Assembly: GCA_016722045.1 (NCBI GenBank)
Contig: JADKGY010000008.1
Span: forward strand, 434,001 to 498,000
Source: Candidatus Opimibacter skivensis
GTDB taxonomy: Bacteria > Bacteroidota > Bacteroidia > Chitinophagales > Saprospiraceae
Reading direction: 5' to 3'
DNA: 64,000 nt
Shown here: piece after piece, positions 8,881 to 19,885 of the stretch
How positions within the stretch are numbered: the first letter of the stretch is position 1
Layout of the letters: every line of letters starts with the position of its first letter
Notes under the pieces: model-generated
The model's input: only the letters and a program-made list of their open reading frames with translations
What the model was told of the DNA's origin: nothing
Databases searched by the model: none
Translations under genes and position numbers: made by a program

Positions 8881-11715
8881 ATGCCTAAAGATACAAGTAT
8901 CCGCTCCGTACTGATCATCGGTAGCGGCCCCATCATAATAGGACAAGCATGTGAATTCGATTATTCAGGCACCCAGGCCTCACGCTCACTGAGAGAAGAG
9001 GGTATTGAAGTCAGCCTGATCAACAGCAACCCTGCCACCATCATGACCGATATGGTGACAGCAGACCATATTTACCTACTCCCCCTTACAGTTGACAGCA
9101 TCATAAGCATTCTTGAAGAAAGACAGATTGATGCAGTCCTGGCTACCATGGGTGGGCAAACAGCTCTGAATCTGGCCATAGAAGCAGATAAACGTGGTGT
9201 CTGGAAGAAATACAATGTCCGCATGATTGGCGTAGATATCGCCGCAATCGAACTGACCGAAAACCGTGAAGCTTTCCGTGATCATATGATCAAGATAGGT
9301 ATGAAAGTAGCCCCAAGTCATATCGCCAATTCTTTCCTCGAAGGAATGGAAGCCGCTCAGAAAATTGGATTCCCTTTGGTTATCCGCCCCAGTTATACGC
9401 TTGGGGGCACAGGCGGTGGCATAGTCATGAAAGAGGAACATTTTGAAGAAGCTTTACGCAGAGGCCTTAATGCTTCCCCTACACATGAAGTTCTGGTGGA
9501 GAAAGCGGTATTGGGATGGAAAGAATTTGAACTTGAACTACTTCGTGATCAGAATAATAATGTCGTCATCATCTGTACAGTAGAAAATGTAGACCCGATG
9601 GGTATACACACGGGAGATAGCATCACAGTAGCTCCGGCGATGACACTAAGCGATACTGCTTTTCAGAAAATGCGAAGCGGGGCCATCATGATGATGCGTT
9701 CGTTGGGTAATTTTTCCGGAGGCTGTAATGTACAGTTCGCACAGGATCCGATGACAGAAGATATTATCGCTGTCGAAATCAATCCGCGTGTAAGCCGATC
9801 TTCAGCCTTAGCCAGCAAAGCCACAGGTTATCCTATTGCAAAAATTGCAGCCAAGCTTGCGATTGGTTATAATCTTGATGAACTGAAAAATCAGATCACC
9901 AAAACAACCAGCGCATTCTTTGAGCCCACTCTTGATTATGTCATAGTGAAAATGCCAAGATGGAATTTTGAGAAATTTCATGGCTCTGAAAATTCGCTTG
10001 GATTGCAAATGAAATCTGTTGGCGAAGTCATGGCTATAGGAAGGACTTTTGCAGAAGCTCTTCAGAAAGCATGTCAATCACTCGAGAATAACCGTACTGG
10101 TCTTGGTGCGGATATGAAAGAATGGATCAGTACTTCAGACATTATGGAACGTCTGGAGATCGCGGGTGATGACCGGATCTTCAGACTTAAAGATGCATTG
10201 AGATTAGGGGTATCTGAGCGAAGCATCCACAAGCTGACATTAATAGACCCCTGGTTTATCAGACAAATTAAAAATCTTGTCAAAGCTGAAGAACGTCTTC
10301 AGTTATTCAATGTCGCAGAAGATATACCTCCCGGATTCTTCAGGGAATTAAAACAGATGGGGTATTCAGATTCCCAGATTGCATGGGTCATGCGTATCCA
10401 CGAGCACGAGGTCACCCGTCAACGATATAAGTTAGGTATCAAGAGAACGTACAAAATGGTAGATACCTGTGCCGCAGAATTTGAAGCGAAGACTCCTTAT
10501 TTCTACAGCACCTTTGATGAAGAGAATGAAAGTATTCCATCTGAAAAGAAAAAAATAGTGGTTCTCGGGTCAGGCCCGAATCGAATAGGACAGGGGATTG
10601 AGTTCGATTATTGCTGTGTGCACGGCGTGCTGGCGATCAAAGAAGTCGGATACGAAGCCATCATGATCAATTGCAATCCGGAGACCGTATCTACAGACTT
10701 TGATATTGCAGACAAGCTTTATTTCGAACCTGTCTATTGGGAGCATATCCGCGAGATTCTCGAATTAGAAAAACCAGAGGGCATCATCGTTCAGTTGGGC
10801 GGTCAGACCGCATTGAAACTGGCTGAAGAATTCTATAAGAGTGGAATCAAAATTATCGGTACCGATTATCCCTTTATGGATGTGGCGGAAGACAGGGGAA
10901 GATTTTCAGACAGACTTAAAGAATTGGGAATCCCTTACCCTCAATATGGGGTCGCCACCGATGTTGATGCAGCCCTGAAAGTGGCTAAGGATGTTGGTTA
11001 TCCTGTACTTGTAAGGCCATCCTACGTATTGGGTGGTCAACGAATGAAGATCGTCATCAATGATCATGATCTTGAACGTCACGTGCTCAGCATTTTCAAG
11101 CATATGCCAGACAATAAGGTGCTGATAGATCAGTTTCTCGAGCGTGCTAAAGAAGCTGAGATCGATGCCATCTGTGACGGAGAGGATGTACATATCATGG
11201 GCATCATGGAACACATCGAACCTGCCGGTATTCATAGTGGTGACAGCTCTGCGGTACTGCCTCCTTATAGCCTTACACAATCTGCAATCGATCAGATGAT
11301 CGAGTACTCCCGTAAAATTGCCTTTGCCCTTAATATCAGAGGTCTGATCAATATTCAGTTTGCCATCAAGCCTTCACGTAGCGGTTCTGAGGAGAAAGTA
11401 TATGTAATCGAAGCTAATCCGCGCGCTTCGCGTACGACACCATTTATTGCTAAAGCATACAAGATCCCATACCTGAATATTGCCACCAAGATCATGTTAG
11501 GCACACATAAGCTCAAAGATTTTGAATTTGAAAAACAACTGAAAGGTTATGCCATCAAAGTACCGGTGTTTTCTTTCGATAAATTCCCGGGTGTTGACAA
11601 ACGTCTCGGACCTGAGATGAAGAGTACAGGTGAAGCTATTCAGTTCATAGATGATCTTACAGATCCGTTTTTCAGAGAACTTGAGCGAAACCGTAATATG
11701 TATCTTTTTGAATAG
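8881..11715 (+). CDS. carB: Carbamoyl phosphate synthase large subunit, short form
   Basis: CarB makes carbamoyl phosphate from ammonia, bicarbonate and two ATP, feeding pyrimidine and arginine synthesis. The 944-aa product has both ATP-grasp halves: IIGSGPIIIGQACEFDYSG at the start of the first and VLGSGPNRIGQGIEFDY at about residue 560 for the second. Matching RPSYTLGG and RPSYVLGG loops are present in each half. It ends ELERNRNMYLFE, about 130 residues before the end of the E. coli enzyme, so the C-terminal MGS-like allosteric domain is missing. Shorter forms of this kind occur in other Bacteroidota, so this is probably natural. carA is not in the window. Confidence 0.96.
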   Translation: MPKDTSIRSVLIIGSGPIIIGQACEFDYSGTQASRSLREEGIEVSLINSNPATIMTDMVTADHIYLLPLTVDSIISILEERQIDAVLATMGGQTALNLAIEADKRGVWKKYNVRMIGVDIAAIELTENREAFRDHMIKIGMKVAPSHIANSFLEGMEAAQKIGFPLVIRPSYTLGGTGGGIVMKEEHFEEALRRGLNASPTHEVLVEKAVLGWKEFELELLRDQNNNVVIICTVENVDPMGIHTGDSITVAPAMTLSDTAFQKMRSGAIMMMRSLGNFSGGCNVQFAQDPMTEDIIAVEINPRVSRSSALASKATGYPIAKIAAKLAIGYNLDELKNQITKTTSAFFEPTLDYVIVKMPRWNFEKFHGSENSLGLQMKSVGEVMAIGRTFAEALQKACQSLENNRTGLGADMKEWISTSDIMERLEIAGDDRIFRLKDALRLGVSERSIHKLTLIDPWFIRQIKNLVKAEERLQLFNVAEDIPPGFFRELKQMGYSDSQIAWVMRIHEHEVTRQRYKLGIKRTYKMVDTCAAEFEAKTPYFYSTFDEENESIPSEKKKIVVLGSGPNRIGQGIEFDYCCVHGVLAIKEVGYEAIMINCNPETVSTDFDIADKLYFEPVYWEHIREILELEKPEGIIVQLGGQTALKLAEEFYKSGIKIIGTDYPFMDVAEDRGRFSDRLKELGIPYPQYGVATDVDAALKVAKDVGYPVLVRPSYVLGGQRMKIVINDHDLERHVLSIFKHMPDNKVLIDQFLERAKEAEIDAICDGEDVHIMGIMEHIEPAGIHSGDSSAVLPPYSLTQSAIDQMIEYSRKIAFALNIRGLINIQFAIKPSRSGSEEKVYVIEANPRASRTTPFIAKAYKIPYLNIATKIMLGTHKLKDFEFEKQLKGYAIKVPVFSFDKFPGVDKRLGPEMKSTGEAIQFIDDLTDPFFRELERNRNMYLFE

Positions 11716-11780
11716 TAAGATTTAAGACCTAAAGAAGGATCAATTTCATATGAATCCAATGCTGATCTTTCAATGCTGAA

Positions 11781-11794
11781 TTCAAATATTTGAA
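11781..11794. promoter_or_regulatory. 14-bp perfect palindrome with a nearby direct repeat, possible operator
   Basis: TTCAAATATTTGAA is a perfect palindrome. Just upstream the 9-mer CAATGCTGA occurs twice (11758-11766 and 11771-11779). The site is about 180 bases before the TonB receptor start, in a 257-base gap that otherwise shows no clear promoter or terminator. Regulatory use is a guess. Confidence 0.25.
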
Positions 11795-11972
11795 ATGTCA
11801 ACTACACGGCAATTACAGCATTGATTCATAATAAAATAGGGGGCTACGGAACCATTAGTGTCAATTCTTATACTTAGCTGACGATCTTCAATAGCTACTC
11901 GTATAAATTTAGTAACATTGTGCACTATTTTGCTATAACTATCCATTGCTAAGTTGGTTAAAATAAGATTTT

Positions 11973-14900
11973 ATGATAAGACGCTTACTCCTCATCAGTA
12001 TTCTCTCTTCGTTCGGGTTTGTCGCCTGGAGTCAGTCATCACTGGAAGGTAAAGTTACAGACGCTGCGGACGGACAGACTGTCATTTATGCGAATGTGAT
12101 CATTTTTAAAAATGGCAACCAGATAACAGGAACGACCACTGACCTCGATGGGAATTATGTGTTTTCTTCCATTGATCCAGGGACCTATGATGTGCTGGTC
12201 AGCTACACTGGTTATCCTGATCAGCGTAAGACTGGTGTTGTCGTCCTCGCTGGAAAAGCGATCAGGCTCGACTTTAAGATGGAAGCAGGTATTCAATTAG
12301 ATGTCGCTATTGTGACAGCCTATAAGGTTCCGTTGATCGAACAGGACAATACTACACAAGGGGGAGTCAAGACCGCCGAACAAATCCGTAATCTGCCTAC
12401 AAAAAATATTAATGCTATTGCAGCCACTACTGCCGGTTTATCAAGTATTGACGGAGGAGACATTAATATACGTGGATCCAGGAAAGATGCAACAAATTAT
12501 TATATAGATGGTATTCGCGTCTCCAATACTAACCTTATCCCCCAATCTGAAATCGAACAGCTTCAGGTCATCACAGGAGGAATAGAATCGAGATATGGTG
12601 ATGTAACCGGCGGTTTGATTTCTTTGACCTCCAAAGGTCCCTCATCTAAATTATCGGGTTCTATTGAAGTAGAATCATCAGAACTCACCGATCCTTATGG
12701 CTACAACCTCTTAACAGGCAATGTGAGTGGTCCGATACTTAAAAACAAAACAACAAATCAAACCATACTTGGATTCCGTGTTTCAGGTCAATACAAGGAC
12801 CTTAAAGACTCTGATCCACAGGCTTTTGGAGGTTATAGAGCTAAAGCTGATGCAATCAATCGCATTTCAGCCACTCCTTTAACTTCTGTCAGTGGCACCC
12901 CACTTTTACTCGCAGAGCGATTGGAAGCAAGTGATGTAGAGCTCCTTAAAGCAAGGCCGAATACAGATTTGACACGTTATGATTTCACGGGCAAACTGGA
13001 TTTGAGGGTTAATGATGATATAGACATGACAGTCGGTGGAAGTTATTATAATTCGACTGAAAATTTTTCGCCCAATAGAGCATGGAATTTACTTAATTGG
13101 CAAAACAATCCATATAAGGACAGGAATGGATACCTGTTAAATTTCCGATTCAGACATCGCATTGGAGGTAGCGCACCTGATGCCACTAACCAGACTGCAC
13201 CAGCCCTGATCCGAAATATTTCCTACACTCTTCAATATGGTTATGAAAAAAACAAATATGAAGAAGGCGATTCCAGGTATAGGGACAATTTGTTTGACTA
13301 TGGATATGTTGGTAAGTTCGATGTAACCTATGTCCCTTCAGTAGGCATTGCTCAAGACACAAATAGCCCTTTTGCAAAACCACTTTTCCCTGGTTCCACT
13401 CTTTATGGTGAACATTTTGGAAGCACTGAAACATTTAACAGCGAAGGATATACACCATCTACCACCATTAATCCTCTTCTTAATAATTACAACATAGGTG
13501 AGGATGTAAATAATTTCAGAAATTATTCCGCCTATAATGGCTTCTGGTCAAATACCGTAAGCAGTGTATATTCAAGTCTGCACACCAGCACCGGAGCTGT
13601 ATATAATCGATTCGACAAGAGAGATGATGATATTCATACCGGTACACTTAATGCCTCTTTCGACCTATTCCCCGGAGGATCTGACAAAGGCCGCCACAAT
13701 ATTCAATTTGGTCTTGTATATGAGCAAAGACAGACACGCCGTTGGGCTATGAATCCAAGAGACCTGTGGAATACTATGCGATTTGCAGCAAATGATGCAC
13801 ACATTGTAGGACTTGACAGCACCCAAATAATCGGATCAGCACCACTCGTGGTCATTCAAAACGGAGTACGTGACACTTTTGACGTGATGACATTTCAAAC
13901 GCTTGTAGTTGAGCAACCAAATCTGCTTTTTTATAAGAAAGTACGGGAACTCACAGGACAATCACTCCATGATTATGTCAATATTGATGGTCTCGATCCT
14001 AAAGATCTCAGCCTTGATATGTTTGCTGCTGAAGAATTGACCAATCGCAAACAAATCACCTACAACGGCTATGATTACCTCGGTAATAAATTGCCATTTT
14101 CTACAAGTTTTGATGATTTCTTCACGACCGAAGATGCAGAAGGTAGACGGACGCTTCCGGTTGCTGCAAACAAACCAAATTATAGTGCAGCATATATCCA
14201 GGATAAATTCACATTCAAGGATATCATCTTCCGCTTAGGGCTCCGGGTTGATCGTTACGATGCAAATACTAAAGTATTACGTGATCCATATTCGTTGTAT
14301 GAGATCATTTCTGCAAATGATTTTTATAGCCTTCCAGGTGTGACAGATCCAAGACCTCCTGCAGTACAGGATAATTGGAAAGTATATGTCGTATCAGATG
14401 GATCTACAGATGTCAGAGCATTCAGAGATGGTGATCAATGGTATACAGCTGAGGGAAGCCCCGTAAACGACGGCTCAGAAATCCTGGGAAATGAAATCCC
14501 TAATCCATATTATGTCGAACAGAATTCTGCCAATAGAAATATCAAGAGTCGTGAATTCGACCCTAGTGGTTCATTCGTAGATTATACACCACAGGTGAGC
14601 TGGATGCCGCGTCTTGCATTTTCATTTCCGATATCAGACGATGCTAATTTCTTTGTACACTATGATATTCTTGTACAACGCCCACCTTCCAATACAATAG
14701 CAACAGCTCTGGATTATTACTATTGGTCAGATGGACCACCGTCAAACAATCCGGACCTGAAACCTGAGAAGACGATTGATTTTGAAGTTGGTTTTAAACA
14801 GAAGATCACAAATTCAAGTGCGATCACCCTTAGTGCTTATTATAAAGAACTAAGAGACATGATCCAGTCAAGGAAATATCTTTTCGTACCTGGTGTGCCC

Positions 14901-15650
14901 GGAAATAATTATGATTCATATGGTAATCAGGATTTCGGAACTGTAAAAGGATTTTCGTTTAGCTATGACTTGCGACGAACAGCTAATCTTGAGATGACAG
15001 CTGCATATACATTACAATTTGCAGATGGTACAGGTTCTGATGCTGATTCTCAAGGTGATCTGAATTCAAGGGGCAATGTCCGTTACCTTTCACCTTTAAA
15101 TTTTGATGAAAGACACCGCTTGTCTGCCAATATTGATTACAGATATGGAAGTGGCCCTCAATACAATGGACCACGTTGGTTTGGAAAAGATGTTTTCTCG
15201 AATGCAGGTGTAAGCATACAGGCTAATGCAGCTTCCGGACGGCCATATACACATGAACAGAAGCCACAGATTTTTGGAAGCCAGGGGGTAGGTGGTGCCA
15301 TCAACGGTGCACGTCTTCCATGGAATTTTTCACTTGATCTGAGAGTTGACAAATCTTTCCGGCTTTTAAGTGAGACATCACAGCATCAACTTTATGCTAA
15401 CGTATATCTGAGAGTTGAAAATCTTCTCGATGCCCGTAACATAATTGGTGTATATAAAGCATCAGGATCACCATATGATGATGGATTCCTTGTTACTCAG
15501 GACGGGAACTCTACGCTTCAGACCCTTATCAATTCCAACAGGGCTGATGACGTAGATAACTACCTCTTATCCTATCAGTGGGGATTACTGAATCCTGATT
15601 TTTTCACGTTGCCCCGCAGAATTTATCTCGGTGCATCAGTTCAGTTTTAA
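11973..15650 (+). CDS. TonB-dependent outer membrane receptor
   Basis: A 1225-aa outer-membrane protein. A signal peptide ends near WSQ (residue 21). Residues about 23-105 form a CarboxypepD_reg-like domain (SLEGKVTDAADGQTV, TTTDLDGNYVFSSIDPGTYDV). A plug domain follows with NIRGSRKDATNYYIDGIRV, and then a long beta-barrel with alternating aromatic strands. It ends YLGASVQF with the terminal Phe expected for barrel insertion. Substrate is unknown. It is the first gene of a cluster with a large secreted protein 51 bases downstream and a PorV/PorQ-like barrel after that. Confidence 0.9.
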   Translation: MIRRLLLISILSSFGFVAWSQSSLEGKVTDAADGQTVIYANVIIFKNGNQITGTTTDLDGNYVFSSIDPGTYDVLVSYTGYPDQRKTGVVVLAGKAIRLDFKMEAGIQLDVAIVTAYKVPLIEQDNTTQGGVKTAEQIRNLPTKNINAIAATTAGLSSIDGGDINIRGSRKDATNYYIDGIRVSNTNLIPQSEIEQLQVITGGIESRYGDVTGGLISLTSKGPSSKLSGSIEVESSELTDPYGYNLLTGNVSGPILKNKTTNQTILGFRVSGQYKDLKDSDPQAFGGYRAKADAINRISATPLTSVSGTPLLLAERLEASDVELLKARPNTDLTRYDFTGKLDLRVNDDIDMTVGGSYYNSTENFSPNRAWNLLNWQNNPYKDRNGYLLNFRFRHRIGGSAPDATNQTAPALIRNISYTLQYGYEKNKYEEGDSRYRDNLFDYGYVGKFDVTYVPSVGIAQDTNSPFAKPLFPGSTLYGEHFGSTETFNSEGYTPSTTINPLLNNYNIGEDVNNFRNYSAYNGFWSNTVSSVYSSLHTSTGAVYNRFDKRDDDIHTGTLNASFDLFPGGSDKGRHNIQFGLVYEQRQTRRWAMNPRDLWNTMRFAANDAHIVGLDSTQIIGSAPLVVIQNGVRDTFDVMTFQTLVVEQPNLLFYKKVRELTGQSLHDYVNIDGLDPKDLSLDMFAAEELTNRKQITYNGYDYLGNKLPFSTSFDDFFTTEDAEGRRTLPVAANKPNYSAAYIQDKFTFKDIIFRLGLRVDRYDANTKVLRDPYSLYEIISANDFYSLPGVTDPRPPAVQDNWKVYVVSDGSTDVRAFRDGDQWYTAEGSPVNDGSEILGNEIPNPYYVEQNSANRNIKSREFDPSGSFVDYTPQVSWMPRLAFSFPISDDANFFVHYDILVQRPPSNTIATALDYYYWSDGPPSNNPDLKPEKTIDFEVGFKQKITNSSAITLSAYYKELRDMIQSRKYLFVPGVPGNNYDSYGNQDFGTVKGFSFSYDLRRTANLEMTAAYTLQFADGTGSDADSQGDLNSRGNVRYLSPLNFDERHRLSANIDYRYGSGPQYNGPRWFGKDVFSNAGVSIQANAASGRPYTHEQKPQIFGSQGVGGAINGARLPWNFSLDLRVDKSFRLLSETSQHQLYANVYLRVENLLDARNIIGVYKASGSPYDDGFLVTQDGNSTLQTLINSNRADDVDNYLLSYQWGLLNPDFFTLPRRIYLGASVQF

Positions 15651-15701
15651 TTTGATATCAATCAATAGATAATATTCTTTCGCTAATTAGTTAAGAATAC
15701 C

Positions 15702-18700
15702 ATGGAAAAAAGAATAAGGCTCATTTTAGCTAGCATCCTGATGTTGACATCAATGCTTTCCTATGCTTATATAGAACCAACACATCAGGGTCCGAAGGTG
15801 AATCCTAAGGATAAGCCGATCAGTTACAGGTCGGATTGTGCTGCTGCGACAATGTCATATGACCTTGCGATCAACAACGTGCGCGCCAGGCTTCTCGATG
15901 GAGGAGATGTATGGTGGGACTTGAGTGTAGGTCAGTATATCGTTCCTAAAGTTGATCCTGCACTTGGTGTTCCAGGAGTTTCCTCGATTTTCGCAGGCGC
16001 TGTTTGGCTAGGAGGTTATGATGATGCAGGAAACTTAAAAATTGCTGCACAGACCTACAGGAGAGCTACAGCTAATGACTTTTGGCCCGGTCCACTTTCC
16101 TCTATCGGTACCACCGGAGCAGACACATGTCTGAACTGGGATAAATTCTTTATCGTAAAAGGGTTAACTATTAAAAATCATATTAAAGCATTTAAGCTTG
16201 CAGAGGTCGAAGGAATTCCATTTGATTGCGAATCTGTACCTGATGAATTAAAGAAATATCCTGCAAGAGGAAATCCATATTGGAGCAAATATTATGATTT
16301 TGATTTGCCAAACGATAACCAGGGATTAGGTGCTTTTTTTGATGCAAACGGGGATAACAGATATGATCCCTGCGATGGTGATTATCCTGCTATCGAAGTA
16401 AGAGGATGCCCTACTGAAAGTAATTTCCCTGATGAGATCGTTTTCTGGGTTTACAATGATGCCGGTAACAGTCATACAAATACGAACGGAAAACCTATTC
16501 GTATGGAGGTGCAGGTTCAGGCTTTTGCATATGCAACCAATGATCAGATCAATGACATGACTTTTTACAGATACAAGCTGATCAACAGAGCTGTATCTGT
16601 TATTGACAGTACCTATTTTGGTATGTGGGTGGATCCTGACCTGGGATGTTCTGAAGATGACTTTATCGGATGTGATACTTCACGCAGCATGATGTATGTA
16701 TACAATCAGGATGCAACAGATGGTGATGTTGGTTGTGATTGCTCCACAGGCGGAGGATCAACGTATTGTAATGATGTTCCTATTCTCGGTGTAGATTATT
16801 TCAGAGGTCCAAGAAAACCTGTAAGACAAATTGATACATTTAAATTAGGTGAGCCACTTGATCGTGACTTCTACACAAACGTGTATGATACATTAGGCAC
16901 AATAGGTGATTCATTGATTATCCTTGATGTAGACTTCCTGACTGAATTAGGGATGTCATCTTTCACGTATCATGTACGTCAGACTGCCGGATCATGGCCT
17001 TCTGCAATGTGGGACCCACAGACAGATGTAGAATTTTATCGCTTCCTCTCAGGATCATGGAGAGATGGTTCTCCTTATACTTTTGGAGGAACAGGATATA
17101 ACCTGGGTGCGACCGAAAGACTCAAGTATTCGTTTCCGGGTGACCCTAATAATCCGGCTGGTTGGTCAATGTGTTCTGCGGGTTTTCAACAGAAAATGGA
17201 CCCCAGAACGGTACAGGCCACGGGACCTTTCCGTCTTGACCCGGGTGCTATCAATGAGTTGATCATTGGTGTCGTGTGGGTACCGGATCAGATTTATCCA
17301 TGTCCGGATCTTCATGAACTTCGCTCAGCTGATGATCTTGCACAAGCACTCTTTAATAACTGTTTTATACTTCCAAATGGTCCTGATGCACCGGATCTTG
17401 ATTGGATTGAACTTGATCGTGAGCTGATCATGGTATTGAGCAATGACCCAAAATCATCTAACAACGCGAATGAGCTTTACAGTGAAAGAGGATTGGAAGT
17501 GCCTGAAAGGACAATTGATAGTACCTATCTTTTTGAAGGGTATAAAGTATACCAGTTGCTGAATGGTAATGTTACTCTTGGAGATCTTGAAGATGTAACA
17601 AAAGCAAGACTTGTCTTCCAGGTCGACAAACGCAATGGTGTGGATATACTATACAACTGGACCACGATTAAAGGCCCTCATGATGTCGATGTATGGGTTC
17701 CTGTCGAACAGGTAAATGGAGCCGATGATGGCATCAAACACACTTTTAATATTGTTGAAGATCAATTTGCCTCAGGTGATCGCAGGCTGGTTAATCATAA
17801 GCATTATTACTATACAGCCATAGCCTACGCATACAATGAATTTGCCCCATTTGACCCTGCAAATCTTATAGGTCAGCGAAAACCTTATCTTGAAGGTCGT
17901 GGAAATATCAAGACTTATGACCCCCTGCCTCATCCCCAGACATTTCAGGAAATCAATGGTCTATATGGAGAAGGCTCTGTTGTCACACGACTTGAAGGTG
18001 TCGGTGCAGGAGAAAACTTTCTTGAATTAGGTGAAGGTGAACTTGATGAAATATTATCAGGAAATAATAATGGCGAAGTTACCTACGCACCTGGTGCAGC
18101 ACCAATAAGAGTTTCTGTATTTAATCCTCTTGTGGTAAAAGATGGTGAGTACATACTTGAATTTACAGATCCATTCCCAACCCTTGACTCATTATCCGCA
18201 AATGCAGGGTGGAAATTCTATAATGTCAATGATCCTTCAAAGATTTATACAAATGAAAAGCCATTGTCCAACCTGAATGAACAGCTTATCGCGGATCTTG
18301 GTATATCTGTTTATATCGGGCAATCTGATGATGCAGGTGATCGTAAGGACAAATCGAATGGCACCATTGGGTATTCAGTCACCTATAAAGATGCAAGCAA
18401 ACCTAAATGGCTTGACTTTGTAGGGGATGATCTTGCGGGATCACCGATCTTTAATTTTATTCAGACGGAGCTACCTACTTATCCTAATTTCTTACTGGAT
18501 CCGGATAGGGCCTTTTCAACATTTGCACCCTGGGTTCCGTTTATTCTGACAGATTTTATGCAGGATGAGCCTGCAGAGAATCCGGCAGGATGGAATATTA
18601 CACCAGGATGGCTGGATCCATCTGGCGCCTCAGTTCAGAGTTCGCAATTTGGAGGTACACTTCAAAATTTGAATAATGTAGATATCATTCTTACCTCAGA

Positions 18701-19820
18701 TACAAGTAAGTGGAGTAGATGCGCAGTAGTAGAAACAGCTAATGCCTACTACACAAGCACCACAGCTCCAGGTATAGGATTAAAATCAGAAGGTGATAAG
18801 AAGAGCTTCCAGGCAAGGTCAAGACCATCAGTCGGTAAAGCAGATAAAAATGGAGATGGCTTCCCTGATCCGGATGGTGCAAAAGATGCCAATGGCAATC
18901 CCTTGACCGGTATGGGATGGTTTCCTGGTTATGCAGTTGATGTTGAAACAGGACTGAGGTTGAATATCTTCTTTGGTGAAAATTCATGTTATAGGGATTT
19001 TGTATCTGATGCGTTAGCTGTTGGAAACATTGCCTACGATATGATCTGGGATCCAGGATCCCAATTAGTTGTCACATCAGGTGGTCCTATAAATAATATC
19101 AGTCCTCTGGAAGTTTTTGTCGGAGGTCAGCAATATGTTTATGTGATGCGCTCGGCATATGATGGGTGCACAGCACTACGCAAAGACCTTGATCGTACAG
19201 GTATCATTAAAGCCAGAGCGCTTGCGCAAATTACCTGGACAGCTATTCCGCTATTAGCTAATGATCCAACGATTTCGTTGTTGCCGCTTAATGAAGGCTT
19301 GATACCTAACGACGTTACGTTTAAATTGCGCGTCGATAATCCATATCAATTAGCCGTAGGAAATGGAGAACATAACAAGTATCCTACCTATCGTGTCAAA
19401 TTTGAAGGTGTAACTCCTGCACCCCTCACTGAAGCTCAGATACCACAAGCTTTGGCAGCAATCAACGTTGTTCCAAATCCTTATCTGGCGTATAGTGATT
19501 ATGAGACGTCTTCATTCGATAATACAGTCAAAATCACAAATCTTCCTGGATTCTGTACAGTGACTATATATTCACTTGATGGAAGATTTATACGTCAATA
19601 TGAGAGAAATGAAGTTGCTAAACCTAATTCACCACCCAGAACTTTACCTCCTGTAGCTGTCAATCAAATCGAACCGGATCTTGAATGGAATCTGAAGAAT
19701 TTTGCTGGCATTCCTATAGCCAGCGGGGTATACCTGATTCATGTCAATGCACCAGGTTTAGGCGAAAGAGTGATAAAATGGTTTGGGATCAGTCGTCAGT
19801 TTGATCCAAGTGGATTATAG
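15702..19820 (+). CDS. Large secreted surface protein with T9SS type A-like C-terminal domain
   Basis: A 1372-aa protein with a signal peptide (LILASILMLTSMLSYA). The body contains Asp/Asn-rich, calcium-loop-like stretches (FDANGDNRYDPCDGD and KADKNGDGFPDPDG). Near the C-terminus a T9SS sorting-like domain is visible: NVVPNPYLAYSDYE, KITNLPGFCTVTIYSLDGR, then WNLKNFAGIPIASGVYLIHV. A short extension (RVIKWFGISRQFDPSGL) follows it. The function of the body is not recognised. The position between a TonB receptor and a PorV-like gene suggests export through T9SS and assembly at the surface with these partners. Confidence 0.8.
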   Translation: MEKRIRLILASILMLTSMLSYAYIEPTHQGPKVNPKDKPISYRSDCAAATMSYDLAINNVRARLLDGGDVWWDLSVGQYIVPKVDPALGVPGVSSIFAGAVWLGGYDDAGNLKIAAQTYRRATANDFWPGPLSSIGTTGADTCLNWDKFFIVKGLTIKNHIKAFKLAEVEGIPFDCESVPDELKKYPARGNPYWSKYYDFDLPNDNQGLGAFFDANGDNRYDPCDGDYPAIEVRGCPTESNFPDEIVFWVYNDAGNSHTNTNGKPIRMEVQVQAFAYATNDQINDMTFYRYKLINRAVSVIDSTYFGMWVDPDLGCSEDDFIGCDTSRSMMYVYNQDATDGDVGCDCSTGGGSTYCNDVPILGVDYFRGPRKPVRQIDTFKLGEPLDRDFYTNVYDTLGTIGDSLIILDVDFLTELGMSSFTYHVRQTAGSWPSAMWDPQTDVEFYRFLSGSWRDGSPYTFGGTGYNLGATERLKYSFPGDPNNPAGWSMCSAGFQQKMDPRTVQATGPFRLDPGAINELIIGVVWVPDQIYPCPDLHELRSADDLAQALFNNCFILPNGPDAPDLDWIELDRELIMVLSNDPKSSNNANELYSERGLEVPERTIDSTYLFEGYKVYQLLNGNVTLGDLEDVTKARLVFQVDKRNGVDILYNWTTIKGPHDVDVWVPVEQVNGADDGIKHTFNIVEDQFASGDRRLVNHKHYYYTAIAYAYNEFAPFDPANLIGQRKPYLEGRGNIKTYDPLPHPQTFQEINGLYGEGSVVTRLEGVGAGENFLELGEGELDEILSGNNNGEVTYAPGAAPIRVSVFNPLVVKDGEYILEFTDPFPTLDSLSANAGWKFYNVNDPSKIYTNEKPLSNLNEQLIADLGISVYIGQSDDAGDRKDKSNGTIGYSVTYKDASKPKWLDFVGDDLAGSPIFNFIQTELPTYPNFLLDPDRAFSTFAPWVPFILTDFMQDEPAENPAGWNITPGWLDPSGASVQSSQFGGTLQNLNNVDIILTSDTSKWSRCAVVETANAYYTSTTAPGIGLKSEGDKKSFQARSRPSVGKADKNGDGFPDPDGAKDANGNPLTGMGWFPGYAVDVETGLRLNIFFGENSCYRDFVSDALAVGNIAYDMIWDPGSQLVVTSGGPINNISPLEVFVGGQQYVYVMRSAYDGCTALRKDLDRTGIIKARALAQITWTAIPLLANDPTISLLPLNEGLIPNDVTFKLRVDNPYQLAVGNGEHNKYPTYRVKFEGVTPAPLTEAQIPQALAAINVVPNPYLAYSDYETSSFDNTVKITNLPGFCTVTIYSLDGRFIRQYERNEVAKPNSPPRTLPPVAVNQIEPDLEWNLKNFAGIPIASGVYLIHVNAPGLGERVIKWFGISRQFDPSGL

Positions 19821-19885
19821 GAATATGAGAGCCGGAGTTAGCTAAGCATTATTGAAAAACCAGATATGTTGAAAGAAAGAAAGGT

